Positions 18,701 through 26,783 of a stretch of 62,895 nucleotides of DNA are shown here, piece after piece. Positions within the stretch are counted from its first letter, which is position 1, and the number at the start of each line of letters is the position of its first letter. The translations under genes and the position numbers were made by a program. Source of the stretch: a virus; IMG/VR virus record IMGVR_UViG_3300042731_006671, positions 1 to 62,895 of that record; one strand, given 5' to 3'. The notes beneath the pieces were generated by a model. It had not been told where the DNA came from and searched no databases. It saw nothing but the letters and a program-made list of their open reading frames with translations.

Positions 18701-20148
18701 TTTCTTCAATTCGTTGGGAGGGTTTTATAGGATTTTTAATAACAAGTGTAGAAGAGAACTATCAAAGTATATTACCATATGAGGATTATGTAGATTATGG
18801 GTGGATTATTAAAGATAAGCATACTGACTTCGGGATCTTTACTTATCCAGGATTTATTTTTGCTGGAGGTATAGGAACCGGTGAAGAATTATATAAACCT
18901 AGAGTTGAATGGGGAGACACAATAAATTTTAGATCTTATGATAGTATTTTAGGTGAATATTATAATATTTCTAAATCACAAACTTCTAAAGGTTGCATTC
19001 CATATATTAGAGAATCTCCTCCAACATTGGAAGGGTCCATCCTTCAAATTGATGATAATGGGGATAATACTTTAACTATACATGTTAATTTCGATGTTAA
19101 TAATATTGATATAGGATTAGCAGTAAATTCTGGTACTATTACATCCGGTAAATGGTGGACATATGGGGTGGGAAAAGATGTTATTGTAAAAACTAATTTA
19201 GACCTTAGACCTTATAGGGACAAAGGATACTATGCTCATATAGAAACATCTACTGGGACCCTTATCAAAAAAATATCATTAGATACTTCACGAGGAGTTG
19301 ATGCAGATTCTTATGGGGTCTCCATCAAAAACAATGAGTTCTGTATAAAGAAAGGTGATCGTCATCCTAGTAATTATGATGGGTTAAATTTTGAAGTTAG
19401 AGAAAGTGAAAATTCTTATAAGATTTGTATGGTTAGAACGGATTCTGAAAATAATATTGTATTTAATGCCAGTATAATTGAAAAAAATAATTCTAACAAC
19501 ACTTTAAAAATTTATTTACCCAGAGGGGAAGAACAATTAAGTACCGGTGGTTATTTATTGGCCTATGGTGCAGAGGAAGATACAGAAATAACTATTGATA
19601 ATTTTATAACTACTGATTTATCTAATAGGGATGTTTTTGGAGGTAGGATATCAGGGACTACCGATACAGTAGGATCAGATATATATAAGGATTATTTACC
19701 AGAAGGATCCATAAACCCCCTTTATCCACGTAGTACATTAGAAAGTTTACCTATTAAGAATAAACCTTCTTCAATGATACATTATGAATGGGTCTACGGG
19801 TCATTAATAAAAGAATTTGGTTATGAGTTTAACACGGGTTTAATAACTTGTCAATGTTTTTATCCCTATGGAGTAATGTATAGGCCCCCCGTGTTTATTT
19901 TTCCTGAAATTTCATGTAATGATATACAACAGATAATTAATAAACAAATTGGGACCAAATTGACCTTTAATAATTTACAGGTTTCAGAAGGAGATATATT
20001 ATATCTATATTATAATACATTTAACGATATTATACGAATAAAAACACAAGACGTTGAAAACCCCTTAACAAGTTTTTATAAATTTGAGGGTTTAAAATCA
20101 ACAGATGAAACTCTATTATCTTCTTTAGTAAAAAATAAAATATCATAA
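12793..20148 (+). CDS. Giant tail-tip / hub protein (2452 aa)
   Basis: Start at ATG 12793, with GAGG 6 bases upstream, rather than 12781. Residues about 1-210 resemble tail-hub N-termini. Residues about 427-506 are a fibronectin type III-like domain (PPINLRGFRLESDGSAYLSW, then a Trp-rich G strand). A repeated module SSKxWxxDEWxGYY...I-x-F-S occurs near residues 267, 719 (degenerate), 767 and 887. The rest is Tyr/Asp/Asn-rich beta structure. It probably forms the baseplate hub and host-contact part. At 7.4 kb it takes nearly 12% of the genome. Function of the C-terminal 1400 residues is unknown. Confidence 0.65.
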   Translation: MLNYYINDINITPLVYVETKISKTVGRGSNLLTNSVTLNVFNEEKIFSLELENSLIYEFREDYSKIPIKITYDDLIIWEGVVDNIVRKENCMLEVSCVESIIQLLSSDDLVYHYQDGYVGELVYAGDEATPAEHQLNILKRFLKPGNIDIGSFKVLKEFWEGNSVQCSCEVIRETKITPLNFIQDLLLECGYITIKNNKVFVKYYENFLGDYGYDIIDDYILNYTIDKEVSDTPYYSFSINYDNDGEVSTIENSIGESGISTDTSSTVLEDSSKDWEINYWREKFVFIGDPNNKIVLKILGNNKTKIYFSGCTKAGQQSYVIVENDKIYYADYSDYPIKISSGVGAIGIKVISKATQFKLSLELELLDYHDIDVGDTITISLKEEGLILQPFEVIELTKQLKSSTIEIICIDKILYPILKDYQVEVLNPPINLRGFRLESDGSAYLSWDQVIGAAYYIVSYGKYSPLHTFQTSDTTDVHITQNLEKWTGYHFWVASVNFIGVKSENSDPLFLDKITQSEGYIDGSLGYFYEDYNSWGILEDYFYSLVYKQLSQGDIQFLLKSSFIGLEGFQKRYNQEYLQDYNDSQSFLNWGVESKKLGRIDFQGISLDSIEFYNDSGVYKLINPMLKKLSLIINETTTIIDSNSIIPDSENWFIKDYDGSYCYYENGEKVIFDINNNNFRNWFNIYILNRLMGIWDFGTGDISVDDDTKIATLIDNDKVWTLNQWSDYYIGIVESVVPLTINWYKIINNEELDSNTTCDNITTVQLIDSSKNWIVDEWVGYYVRINGLIPILITSNTSNTLYFSYNSQIGVFGYEIVDNYPGSYYSFSFDYGEDSLTSQKYIINNEPSLGFDGVILDNLYTSIFNLGTNLSNTDSNDTSDSTEEGFLLDSSKSWVYDEWTGYCISINEGPLLVITGNEENIIYFSGNTTIGSGYSYIIYEKYYYDNGIYFWEAVESFLENIVDIVEYNSYYLLDSWYKAEKGLININANIDKEESYPYFIQKINKRYRNYVSFNLQCYLDTTNIVTKQFNILDWYYLVEQKNLRKISIGSGMVKLLFLGFPYTSKSIISNIVNGLLLTRFSDGIEDKITSTNMKKDQLFYDMIMAGNYYNNKTIGLPDTGYEDSFSQSSYDRYGIILRKFEGAYIFYNPSNEIRSLDYTFNENVVDYYTGEILYYGSTYTLMFSPRDSSIFYKNSGISEDAYNFLTDYLPYSYLDFNCAWIIFTDIGATKINTNSVWLENGYTHNKRYMAEDFVKLEDTSKDRLFHAGNGVNTFVKSQNPINENIIGGNEGDSIQLSSLTLLDVVKIIEGTGWTTEYEGTGDYYAGYYLQVNYQFPENIIGYYITIDNQVTTYQITNQIYYASYGYTRLYWTDPNSPNPTPVSKDYQISQDPTTNDLTAGEDYLVEQKEWDVTSIGKGKWKTYIYFLTDQSGKSLNVYYYEKGVDTYGWPKTLNPEDSYIHGLLYRRNENFVLKTGSISELGCNYTLVKKLDYYIIPECTRWRWDYRIKPFGTFLEDKIFSPTINLNMIYEVGGNTSIKAINGFIDPDNTILINSDENTYNSINGKKALYSSLDISKPKILIYGFRKTVRDNDLNPIEPNSRILDEDSIEYELKTLEDIYYDNVIITGDWDGVIETGSSLGSYGSIEGILNDTYSGFSTWEDIADFFDVIIINDTFKEYSSESISGCSQDSSWLKLNDYNLIKNFKKRANNNERDVLLIDRKYGATAFVWYGGIKPIRNLLLNKGSSLTGGSTKYSDLTDVFGVYAYKEVNFSDLRNSFSNLYIKSLGEEYIKFSSSYKTDFRIGHIIKEIDHYSFDEEESQNHPKYNPFKNGEDSFFYIPKSNDGRGYFNSSEILFEESKLFLQWKDLTSLVSGEDNFDKYEQIYLNNIILKRIPLLIYHKMIPAFLAYDTKTFGLQTTSMSSSKTSSQGNYYRGCQIIKEDSGDFLVGKYIYLKESKETDYKETFTLSSIRWEGFIGFLITSVEENYQSILPYEDYVDYGWIIKDKHTDFGIFTYPGFIFAGGIGTGEELYKPRVEWGDTINFRSYDSILGEYYNISKSQTSKGCIPYIRESPPTLEGSILQIDDNGDNTLTIHVNFDVNNIDIGLAVNSGTITSGKWWTYGVGKDVIVKTNLDLRPYRDKGYYAHIETSTGTLIKKISLDTSRGVDADSYGVSIKNNEFCIKKGDRHPSNYDGLNFEVRESENSYKICMVRTDSENNIVFNASIIEKNNSNNTLKIYLPRGEEQLSTGGYLLAYGAEEDTEITIDNFITTDLSNRDVFGGRISGTTDTVGSDIYKDYLPEGSINPLYPRSTLESLPIKNKPSSMIHYEWVYGSLIKEFGYEFNTGLITCQCFYPYGVMYRPPVFIFPEISCNDIQQIINKQIGTKLTFNNLQVSEGDILYLYYNTFNDIIRIKTQDVENPLTSFYKFEGLKSTDETLLSSLVKNKIS

Positions 20149-20158
20149 GGATAAAGAA

Positions 20159-20449
20159 ATGACTGAAAGTATTATAAAACTAGTTATTCAATTTATTATC
20201 TCCCCCTTAGTATTGGCTGTTATAGGGGTACTAACAAGTCTTTATAGAAGGGATTTAAAATACTTAAAAGATGCAGGTGAACAGGAGAGGATTGGTAGAA
20301 AAGAAGAAACAGAAAAACTTTTTACAAAAATAGATGATATAAATAAAAAAATGAGTGATATAAATAAAACTTTGGGCAATATTAAAGGAAGAATTATTGC
20401 CCAAGAAAAAATTTGTAACATAAGACATAAAGATAAAGAAATGGTTTAA
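20159..20449 (+). CDS. Holin-like small membrane protein
   Basis: 96 aa. One or two hydrophobic segments (residues 5-28, IIKLVIQFIISPLVLAVIGV) precede a charged coiled coil (ETEKLFTKIDDINKKM...). This resembles XhlA/holin-type proteins with a cytoplasmic helix. It is the last gene of the plus-strand late block. Start has AAGGA 7 bases upstream. A tail-associated membrane protein is the alternative. Confidence 0.45.
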   Translation: MTESIIKLVIQFIISPLVLAVIGVLTSLYRRDLKYLKDAGEQERIGRKEETEKLFTKIDDINKKMSDINKTLGNIKGRIIAQEKICNIRHKDKEMV

Positions 20450-20455
20450 TGAAGT

Positions 20456-20713
20456 TTACTTTTTTTTACCCTTGTTCATCCTATATAAAGTATCTACATA
20501 ATGAAAATCACTTTTAGTTTTATATTGATTTAATAACTTATGTAAAATAGTATTAGAAACTAATAACCAAATTAAAAATATTTTAATCCAAATATCTGGG
20601 TGATTATTTTTTAATGAGTTTGTTTGAAAGATACTTATTATAAATAAAATATTTATTGAGAATACTATTATAAACATTATTAATCTTAAGATACTAAGTT
20701 GTCTTTTTTTCAT
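20456..20713 (-). CDS. Small two-helix membrane protein
   Basis: 85 aa with two transmembrane segments (residues about 9-29 and 43-59) and a basic C-terminus (MNKGKKK). Not recognised. Last gene of the minus block, meeting the late block tail to tail with 6 bp between stops; it overlaps its upstream neighbour by 20 bp. Confidence 0.5.
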   Translation of the reverse strand: MKKRQLSILRLIMFIIVFSINILFIISIFQTNSLKNNHPDIWIKIFLIWLLVSNTILHKLLNQYKTKSDFHYVDTLYRMNKGKKK

Positions 20714-20990
20714 TGTTTAAACTCCTTACTTTAAATAAAATTTTATAATCTTTTTCTATAAAACCTTTTTGAATAGTAATAGACAAGGTTATATAAAACA
20801 AAACTTCTTTACCTTGTCTTAAAGATTGTAGTTCTACCTTTTTTATTAATTCTTTTTTTAATGCTTTATAAACCTGTTTAATCCCCATTTTATTTTCAAT
20901 ATAGTAATTCTTATCTAAATGAAATAACTCAATTGCAGCACACCAAAGGATTATTTTATTAGGTAAGTTTATTGTAATCTTAATATCCAT
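20694..20990 (-). CDS. Hypothetical protein
   Basis: 98 aa, basic, beta-strand rich (IKITINLPNKIILW, EVLFYITLSITI). No motif recognised. Overlaps the DNA ligase stop by 11 bp and the next membrane gene by 20 bp, so it is co-transcribed with the ligase. Confidence 0.5.
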   Translation of the reverse strand: MDIKITINLPNKIILWCAAIELFHLDKNYYIENKMGIKQVYKALKKELIKKVELQSLRQGKEVLFYITLSITIQKGFIEKDYKILFKVRSLNNEKKTT

Positions 20991-22227
20991 CTCTAATACC
21001 TTTTAACCTTGGGAAAATTAAACTACTTTCTCCTTTTTTGTTTTCAGAAGTTGTTGTATACCTTACTGTAATTATTTTTCCAATAATATCTTCAGGATTT
21101 TGAAACCAATTAATTCTCTGATCTTGAGTTAAACCGCTACCAACCCCAACATAGATCCCCTTATATTTTATAATTAAAGATCCACAAGAATTTATTCTTT
21201 CACCCTCAACCATTATAGTAGAAGTTTCAATATCTAGTACTTTAAATTCTTCTTCTTCAAAATTTTTCACTTTCAATAGATTATCTGTTCTTTTGAATAA
21301 TGAAGATTCATTTTTTCTTAAAACAAGTCCTTCCCATTCAATGGGGAATTCTAATTGTTTACCTGAGATTAATTCCCTTTGCTCTAGGGGTTTTATATAA
21401 ATATAATTTTTAAATAAATTTTGTATTATTCTATATTTTGTTTTATAATTTAAAAAAGAATCTTTCCCTTTTTTAAAATCATTCATTGTATACATATCAA
21501 AAACATAATACAAAGGATGACTAATTGTATGATTCTTTTTCCTAAATTCTCTGATTATTAATTGAAAGTATTCAATCCCATTTTTAAATATACACATTTC
21601 CCCATCTAAAACAAGACCTTCTTTAGGTATATCAAATTTCTCTTTTAACTCTTTCTCAATAATGCCAAAGGTCCAAAACTCTTTCCCTTTTTTTGATAAG
21701 AAGGTTATTTTATTTGGTTCTAAAAAACATAAACATCTAAGACCATTTAATTTTCTACTAACTAAATATTCCTTATTGAAAATATTATGTTTTTTAGGGT
21801 TGTAATCATTTGCAAGGGGAATATTAAATTCCGGTATAAGCTTAGAAAAAACGGAATTAATAGTTTTAACAGAAATACCGCATCTTAAATCTTTATTGAA
21901 TATTAAAAAAAGGATATCTTTATATTGTATATATTTTTTAATAAAAGATAGACAATATGAGATTGCTAAGTTACCTGTTACCTCTCTTTTACTTATCAGG
22001 TCAAACAATTGATAAATATTAAGATTCGTTTCATTTGATTCAAACATATAAAAATTATCTTGTAGCTGCTTTCCCGTTATATAAAATTTTTTTCCCGGGT
22101 CATAAACCCATTTTAAAACTCCTTTTAAATGAGGGTATTTTTTTAAGATAGCTTTCTTATCTAAAATACTGGGGTATTCCCTTAACCTATAAACTAATTC
22201 TGTTAATTCCTTTAGTAATTCTTCCAT
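20980..22227 (-). CDS. ATP-dependent DNA ligase
   Basis: 415 aa. Motif I is SRKLNGLR (adenylated Lys; KLNG in place of the usual KxDG), motif III is VLDGEM, IIIa is LYYVFDMYT, IV is WEGLVLRK and V is LLKVKNF. A C-terminal OB-fold region follows (FKVLDIE, IGKIITVRYT). It seals nicks during phage replication and Okazaki joining. An additional N-terminal helical DNA-binding region (residues 1-130) is present as in archaeal and T4-type ligases. Confidence 0.9.
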   Translation of the reverse strand: MEELLKELTELVYRLREYPSILDKKAILKKYPHLKGVLKWVYDPGKKFYITGKQLQDNFYMFESNETNLNIYQLFDLISKREVTGNLAISYCLSFIKKYIQYKDILFLIFNKDLRCGISVKTINSVFSKLIPEFNIPLANDYNPKKHNIFNKEYLVSRKLNGLRCLCFLEPNKITFLSKKGKEFWTFGIIEKELKEKFDIPKEGLVLDGEMCIFKNGIEYFQLIIREFRKKNHTISHPLYYVFDMYTMNDFKKGKDSFLNYKTKYRIIQNLFKNYIYIKPLEQRELISGKQLEFPIEWEGLVLRKNESSLFKRTDNLLKVKNFEEEEFKVLDIETSTIMVEGERINSCGSLIIKYKGIYVGVGSGLTQDQRINWFQNPEDIIGKIITVRYTTTSENKKGESSLIFPRLKGIRDGY

Positions 22228-22297
22228 TATGTCTTCCTTGGTGTTTTTACATTTAAAAATACATTAAAATATCATAAATTACATTTTTACTATATAG

Positions 22298-22375
22298 TTT
22301 AAACGTGACAAAGGTGTTACCCCTTTATGAGGGTAACACCCCCTATGGATTAATTAAATCCTCGTCACGTTTAAA
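22298..22375 (-). promoter_or_regulatory. Nested inverted-repeat element, copy A
   Basis: TTTAAACGTGAC (22298-22309) and GTCACGTTTAAA (22364-22375) form a perfect 12-bp outer inverted repeat. Inside, GGTGTTACCC and GGGTAACACC make a 10-bp hairpin (22313-22340). It begins next to the SSB-like stop and precedes the ligase. The same outer repeat with a different inner hairpin lies at 34057-34133. No T run follows the outer arm, so it is not a plain terminator. Confidence 0.75.
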
Positions 22376-23137
22376 TTAAAAGGTTTCATCTTCATCCCCT
22401 AATTCATTAGACTCTCCTTCAACCATAGAATAGTCAATTTCTGCTGATTCAAGTATTTTCCTTGCTGGAGTGATATATTGTTCTTTTTCTTCCTTAGATA
22501 TAAACCTTTGAAATTTTGGGGTTGACCCTATTGTAAACCAGGACCCTTCCTCATTAGATTCTTTTACAAGAGATATCTCCCAAATCCCTGCCCAAGAAGC
22601 ATCTATCCGTTTTCCGTTAGCTTTTAAATTTCTAAGCCTTGTTGCAAAAGTTCTACCATGTTTAAAAGAAGTTCTTGATAGACTCAATATAAACAAATCC
22701 AAAGGGTCTTTTATATTCATACAAAATAATTCAATTGTATCGTCAACCTCATTTCCTTCTGTGTCCCATTTTTTAACCCCTTGTCTTTTAGAAACAATTT
22801 CATCCTCTTTACTTTTATTGTATCGACCGGCAAAACCTCCTCTCTTTGGTTTCCAAACAATTAGAGAATGTTCCACTTTTAGTATTACAACTTCTATTTT
22901 ATTATAAAGTTGTTGAGTTGCAGAATTACAAAACATTCCAATCTTTGCCCCCGGAATATATTTAGAATTACCTTCATCTATTTCTGGGCTTAATGCTTGT
23001 AATATTTTTAGAAAAGGTGTTTTAAATGTTTCACTGGAAGTCCCTTCAAATCCTGAGGACTCTCCCTCAAACATAGTTGTATCTACGAGTTCTAATTCAT
23101 TTTGATTAATTGTAAAAGTTGTTATTTCTTCTGACAT
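22376..23137 (-). CDS. Putative single-stranded DNA-binding protein
   Basis: 253 aa. TPFLKILQALSPEIDEGN, a GAKIGMFCN block and a long beta region resemble a phage ssDNA-binding family; the acidic C-terminus ending DEDETF fits the SSB-type protein-interaction tail. It sits among ligase, nuclease, helicase and polymerase genes, as an SSB should. Homology is from pattern, so moderate certainty. Confidence 0.55.
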   Translation of the reverse strand: MSEEITTFTINQNELELVDTTMFEGESSGFEGTSSETFKTPFLKILQALSPEIDEGNSKYIPGAKIGMFCNSATQQLYNKIEVVILKVEHSLIVWKPKRGGFAGRYNKSKEDEIVSKRQGVKKWDTEGNEVDDTIELFCMNIKDPLDLFILSLSRTSFKHGRTFATRLRNLKANGKRIDASWAGIWEISLVKESNEEGSWFTIGSTPKFQRFISKEEKEQYITPARKILESAEIDYSMVEGESNELGDEDETF

Positions 23138-23189
23138 TTCTTTTCTCCTAATTATTTATTGAATCTAAATTTATACTATTTTCCCTCCT

Positions 23190-23738
23190 TTATTTAATTT
23201 TCGTTTCTTGATATTGAAATACTGAGATCCCCTGTGGGATTGCTTTACCTGATTCTAAAAGTTCCTTACAGTATTTTTTTAATGTCTGGGGATGTATGGT
23301 TCTTTTTAAATCATAACCAATACCCTCTTCAATTAATATACTTAAAGTTTCTTCGTCAGAATCATTTAAAACAGCTTGAGTTTTAAAAAGTGTGTTAATT
23401 TTTTCCTTGGCAGATTCGTCCCCTCCTTCATTTAATATCATATTTTGATACGCTTCAAAATAATTTTTATTTGATATACTGGCTTGTAATTTGTCTTCTA
23501 CCTCTATTTTTTCCCCCGTTGATAATTTTATTTCTGAGACTAAAAGCTCATTTAATATAGAAGGAATATTTTCCCTCGACACTCGTAATAATTGATCTTT
23601 TTTACTTTTTAATTTTTCCTCTATTTCTGAAATTTCTTTTTCAAGAGATTTATAAAGTAAACATAAATCTGTTAGTAAAACTAATTTATCCTCTTTTACC
23701 GGATTTACTTCATTACTCAAGTGATCTAAATTATCCAT
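23190..23738 (-). CDS. Phage replication-associated coiled-coil protein
   Basis: 182 aa. A coiled coil at residues 25-55 (LYKSLEKEISEIEEKLKSKK) is followed by a beta segment (SEIKLSTGEKIEVEDK) and a C-terminal RTIHPQTLKKYCKELL. I have the impression of a phage family that neighbours SSB-like genes, but cannot name it. Functionally unassigned; context says replication or recombination. Confidence 0.5.
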   Translation of the reverse strand: MDNLDHLSNEVNPVKEDKLVLLTDLCLLYKSLEKEISEIEEKLKSKKDQLLRVSRENIPSILNELLVSEIKLSTGEKIEVEDKLQASISNKNYFEAYQNMILNEGGDESAKEKINTLFKTQAVLNDSDEETLSILIEEGIGYDLKRTIHPQTLKKYCKELLESGKAIPQGISVFQYQETKIK

Positions 23739-23765
23739 TTATATACTCCTTTTTTAAAATTTATT

Positions 23766-24134
23766 TTATGAAAGTCTTTTTATCAACTCATACTTTATAT
23801 TATCTGAATGAGTTAATTCTTCAGACTTATAAAATTCTTTAGGCCTTAAAAAATATATGTCATTTATATACCATAAACAAAGAAAAAACATATCAGAGTT
23901 ATTCCCCCCTAATAAGGTATGTTCTTGTATCCATGATAATTGACCCGGTCTCCAATCAGGTTTAATAATATTTTTTCTATATTTATCTATAGTTTTTAAT
24001 TCAATCCAGGTTATTTGATTATCTTTACAACAATAAATATCCGGAATTTTAAAATGTTCCATTCTATAAAAATAAATATTATATTTACATAAAAAACCTT
24101 TTATATAATCTTGATAGAGTCTACTCTCCGTCAT
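23766..24134 (-). CDS. PD-(D/E)XK nuclease (VRR-NUC-like)
   Basis: 122 aa. KIPDIYCCKDN...ITWIELKT gives the D..ExK catalytic core and RPGQLSWIQEH the C-terminal conserved helix of VRR-NUC/Hjc-type nucleases. It overlaps the SNF2 helicase by 14 bp; such pairs occur together in phages and are thought to process branched replication intermediates. Size fits a minimal nuclease domain. Confidence 0.7.
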   Translation of the reverse strand: MTESRLYQDYIKGFLCKYNIYFYRMEHFKIPDIYCCKDNQITWIELKTIDKYRKNIIKPDWRPGQLSWIQEHTLLGGNNSDMFFLCLWYINDIYFLRPKEFYKSEELTHSDNIKYELIKRLS

Positions 24135-25824
24135 TTATTTCTCCAAATATATTTTCTGTTGGTTTTCTCCTAAAATAATCAATTAAATTTTCTTGTCTTT
24201 TTAAAACCATAAGGATCCTTTCATCAACTGTATTTGTACAAACTAGATCCTTATATAAAACAGGGTTTTCTTGACCGTACCTATGAGATCGGTCTTCACA
24301 TTGAAGACGCTCATCTGATTTAAAACGGTTACTATAAAAATATTGTATCGTTGCAATTTGAAGATTTAAAGCTTCTGCCCCTTTTTGAGAACTAGCAATT
24401 AACCATTGAAACTCCCCGTTTTTGAACTGATCTATAACAATATCCTCAGACCCCCCATAAAATTTTTTGCAAGTGTAATTATTTTTTAATAATTCATTTT
24501 CAATTAGATCAATTTCTGCCCTAAATCTGGTCCAAATTATTCCATAGGAGTAATCAGGAACCTCTTCTAAATCGTCTAGTAATACTTTTAATTTTGCATT
24601 AGGGTTTATATATTTAAATTTAGGCACCCTCTCAAAAGATTCTTCCCCTAATAGATTTTCTTTAATATCAAATTCTACGTATGGGAATATACCCCCTGTT
24701 ATAGCCTGTAATCTTAAATAGAGGGTTACTTTATTAGGTATAGTTAATTCCTCCCCTGCATATTCTGAATACAACTTATTTTTTAAATCGTTATATATCC
24801 TCCTTTGTTCTTTAGACATTTCCACATGTAATGTCTCATAAATTTTAGGGGGTAAATCTAAACATTCTTCTTTCCTTTTAAAAAAAGTAACTTTAGACAT
24901 TGCATTTTTTAATTCTTTTAAATTTTTATAAGCGTAATATTTTGTCATTGAATTAATTTTAATAATGTTTTCTACGCTCATTGAAAACTTATCAGAAAGA
25001 ATCTCTAGTAACATAGGAGTTATGATTGATTCTTTTTTTAAACACCCTTTTATTTTATAAAAAGTTTTTTCATCCAATACAGTATTGTAATATTTATTAT
25101 TATTAGTCTTTCTTTTTATTTGAATCCCATACCTATGAGTAAAAAAGAAATAATCCATCTTAAAAAAATCTTTTTTTAAGAATTCATATTGGCTCCATAA
25201 ATCAAAAGGCGACCTCGGTGTGGGGGTACCTGTTAAAATAGATTTATAAAAATTCTTATGACTAAAAAAATCTAAAATTCTATTTGTCCTTTGTGCTCCT
25301 CCTCTCTTACCCCTTTTTGGTTTTCTCCTACCATTTTTAATTTTTGTGGATTCATCAACGACAACAAAAATCTTATTTAAGAATTTTTCCATGAGGTATT
25401 TAACATAAGGTTCTATTGAATCAAAAGTATACGCTTCTATATTAAAAATAAAAACCTTCAATTTATTCCCTTTATTAACTATATCAAAAAAATTCTGTCT
25501 ATCACTTTTTGTATTACCCCCTTTCCAAATATAAATTTTAAAAGGTCTTTTTAATTTCGGTATAACTTTAAAGTCCTCTCTATTTAAAAAATGTTTCGGG
25601 AATTCCTCCATACCCCATTGTTTCTTTGAGGCATTTGTAGAAATAATTATAACACAATTTATAAGATCCTGATTGTATAAATATTTTGAAATATTAACTA
25701 TGATTCTAGATTTACCTGTACCTTGTTCCATTAACAATGCGAAATAATTAATATTCTGATTAAATAAGCTTGTAATAAATTCAAATGCTTCTTTCTGATG
25801 TTCCCTATCTTCAATTAATAACAT
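24121..25824 (-). CDS. SNF2-family DNA helicase/translocase
   Basis: 567 aa. Walker A is in LLMEQGTGKSRI, the DEAH-box position reads VVVDESTKIKN, motif III LTGTPTPRSP and motif VI EDRSHRYGQENPV. The Q-x-x-R arginine-finger segment and EALNLQ are typical SNF2/SF2. It acts at forks or branched DNA, probably with the adjacent VRR-NUC-like nuclease. Single full-length reading frame; the start has GAGG 7 bases upstream. Confidence 0.85.
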   Translation of the reverse strand: MLLIEDREHQKEAFEFITSLFNQNINYFALLMEQGTGKSRIIVNISKYLYNQDLINCVIIISTNASKKQWGMEEFPKHFLNREDFKVIPKLKRPFKIYIWKGGNTKSDRQNFFDIVNKGNKLKVFIFNIEAYTFDSIEPYVKYLMEKFLNKIFVVVDESTKIKNGRRKPKRGKRGGAQRTNRILDFFSHKNFYKSILTGTPTPRSPFDLWSQYEFLKKDFFKMDYFFFTHRYGIQIKRKTNNNKYYNTVLDEKTFYKIKGCLKKESIITPMLLEILSDKFSMSVENIIKINSMTKYYAYKNLKELKNAMSKVTFFKRKEECLDLPPKIYETLHVEMSKEQRRIYNDLKNKLYSEYAGEELTIPNKVTLYLRLQAITGGIFPYVEFDIKENLLGEESFERVPKFKYINPNAKLKVLLDDLEEVPDYSYGIIWTRFRAEIDLIENELLKNNYTCKKFYGGSEDIVIDQFKNGEFQWLIASSQKGAEALNLQIATIQYFYSNRFKSDERLQCEDRSHRYGQENPVLYKDLVCTNTVDERILMVLKRQENLIDYFRRKPTENIFGEINDGE

Positions 25825-25837
25825 TTATAACCTCATT

Positions 25838-26509
25838 TTAATACAAACAAAATTTTTCTTTATAGAGGTCCCATAACTGGTAGTCTTTTAAAAAATTAAT
25901 ACTCTCAGTCAATAAATTTATTATTTCGTCTTCTAATTCTTTCCAGTCATTTACCATATATATTTCTTTATAAATATTTTTAATTTCAGGGTATTCTTTC
26001 CACTCAACAATAATATATTCAAAATAATTTATCTTCGTAATATAACAATAAATCAAATGTTGCGAAGTATTTAAGTATTTATTTTGTTTATATTCTTTTG
26101 TTGTTTTAATATCCTTTAAACAATTTAATTTATAGGCATCATATTTCCCATATAAATAACATATATCATTATTTACTTTAATTTTTAAACCCCCTTTTTT
26201 GAAGAACTGGAAACCTTCTACTTCTTTACATACGTTTATAAAATTTTCTGAATATGTTTTAGGGATATTATTTATATTATTTGCCCATTTATAAACTTGT
26301 TTTTCAAATTTTACCCCTCGTTGAGCCTCAATTGGGAATGAATCTTTCTCCCTCGATAATAATTTTTTTAAATCCAATTCAGCTTTTTCTTTCCAGGTAG
26401 TTTTTCCATCCCCACCCCTTTCTTCTGAAATAACTATATTAGGAGCCGTTAAAAACCAACTAATAGAACTTAATAAACTTGTCGTAATTAAACAATTTTT
26501 TTCTTTCAT
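25838..26509 (-). CDS. PD-(D/E)XK exonuclease (RecB/Cas4-like)
   Basis: 223 aa. YGKYDAYKLNCLKDIKTT (about residues 125-142) holds the G-x-x-D ... D-x-K catalytic pattern and the following QHLIYCY the Gln/Tyr motif of RecB-type nucleases. Lies beside the SNF2 and polymerase genes, so a recombination or end-processing exonuclease is likely. An E for the first metal ligand is present upstream (KFEKQVYKW). Confidence 0.65.
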   Translation of the reverse strand: MKEKNCLITTSLLSSISWFLTAPNIVISEERGGDGKTTWKEKAELDLKKLLSREKDSFPIEAQRGVKFEKQVYKWANNINNIPKTYSENFINVCKEVEGFQFFKKGGLKIKVNNDICYLYGKYDAYKLNCLKDIKTTKEYKQNKYLNTSQHLIYCYITKINYFEYIIVEWKEYPEIKNIYKEIYMVNDWKELEDEIINLLTESINFLKDYQLWDLYKEKFCLY

Positions 26510-26772
26510 TTTTTACCTGCCTTATTTTTGATTTTATTTTTTATATATGAAAATTTTAAAGAGAAAATTAAAAGATTTATTAATAGAGTACATCCTCCTA
26601 ACTGAAAACCTAATTCCCAATTCCAACCTCCTCCGAACCTACCCCAAAAATTATTCGATGATCTATAATCAAACACCACTTCTATAAAAAATATCCTAAA
26701 CCTAAAATTAATCTTTTCAGGGGGATGTAATTTATTTAATTTGATAAGACTAAGAATACCCTTATTATTCAT
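26506..26772 (-). CDS. Hypothetical protein, possible C-terminal membrane segment
   Basis: 88 aa. A Trp/Gly-rich centre (NNFWGRFGGGWNWELGF) precedes a hydrophobic stretch (TLLINLLIFSL) and a basic tail. Not recognised. It lies in the replication operon and overlaps the next gene's start by 4 bp. Confidence 0.45.
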   Translation of the reverse strand: MNNKGILSLIKLNKLHPPEKINFRFRIFFIEVVFDYRSSNNFWGRFGGGWNWELGFQLGGCTLLINLLIFSLKFSYIKNKIKNKAGKK

Positions 26773-26783
26773 AAATTTGTCTC

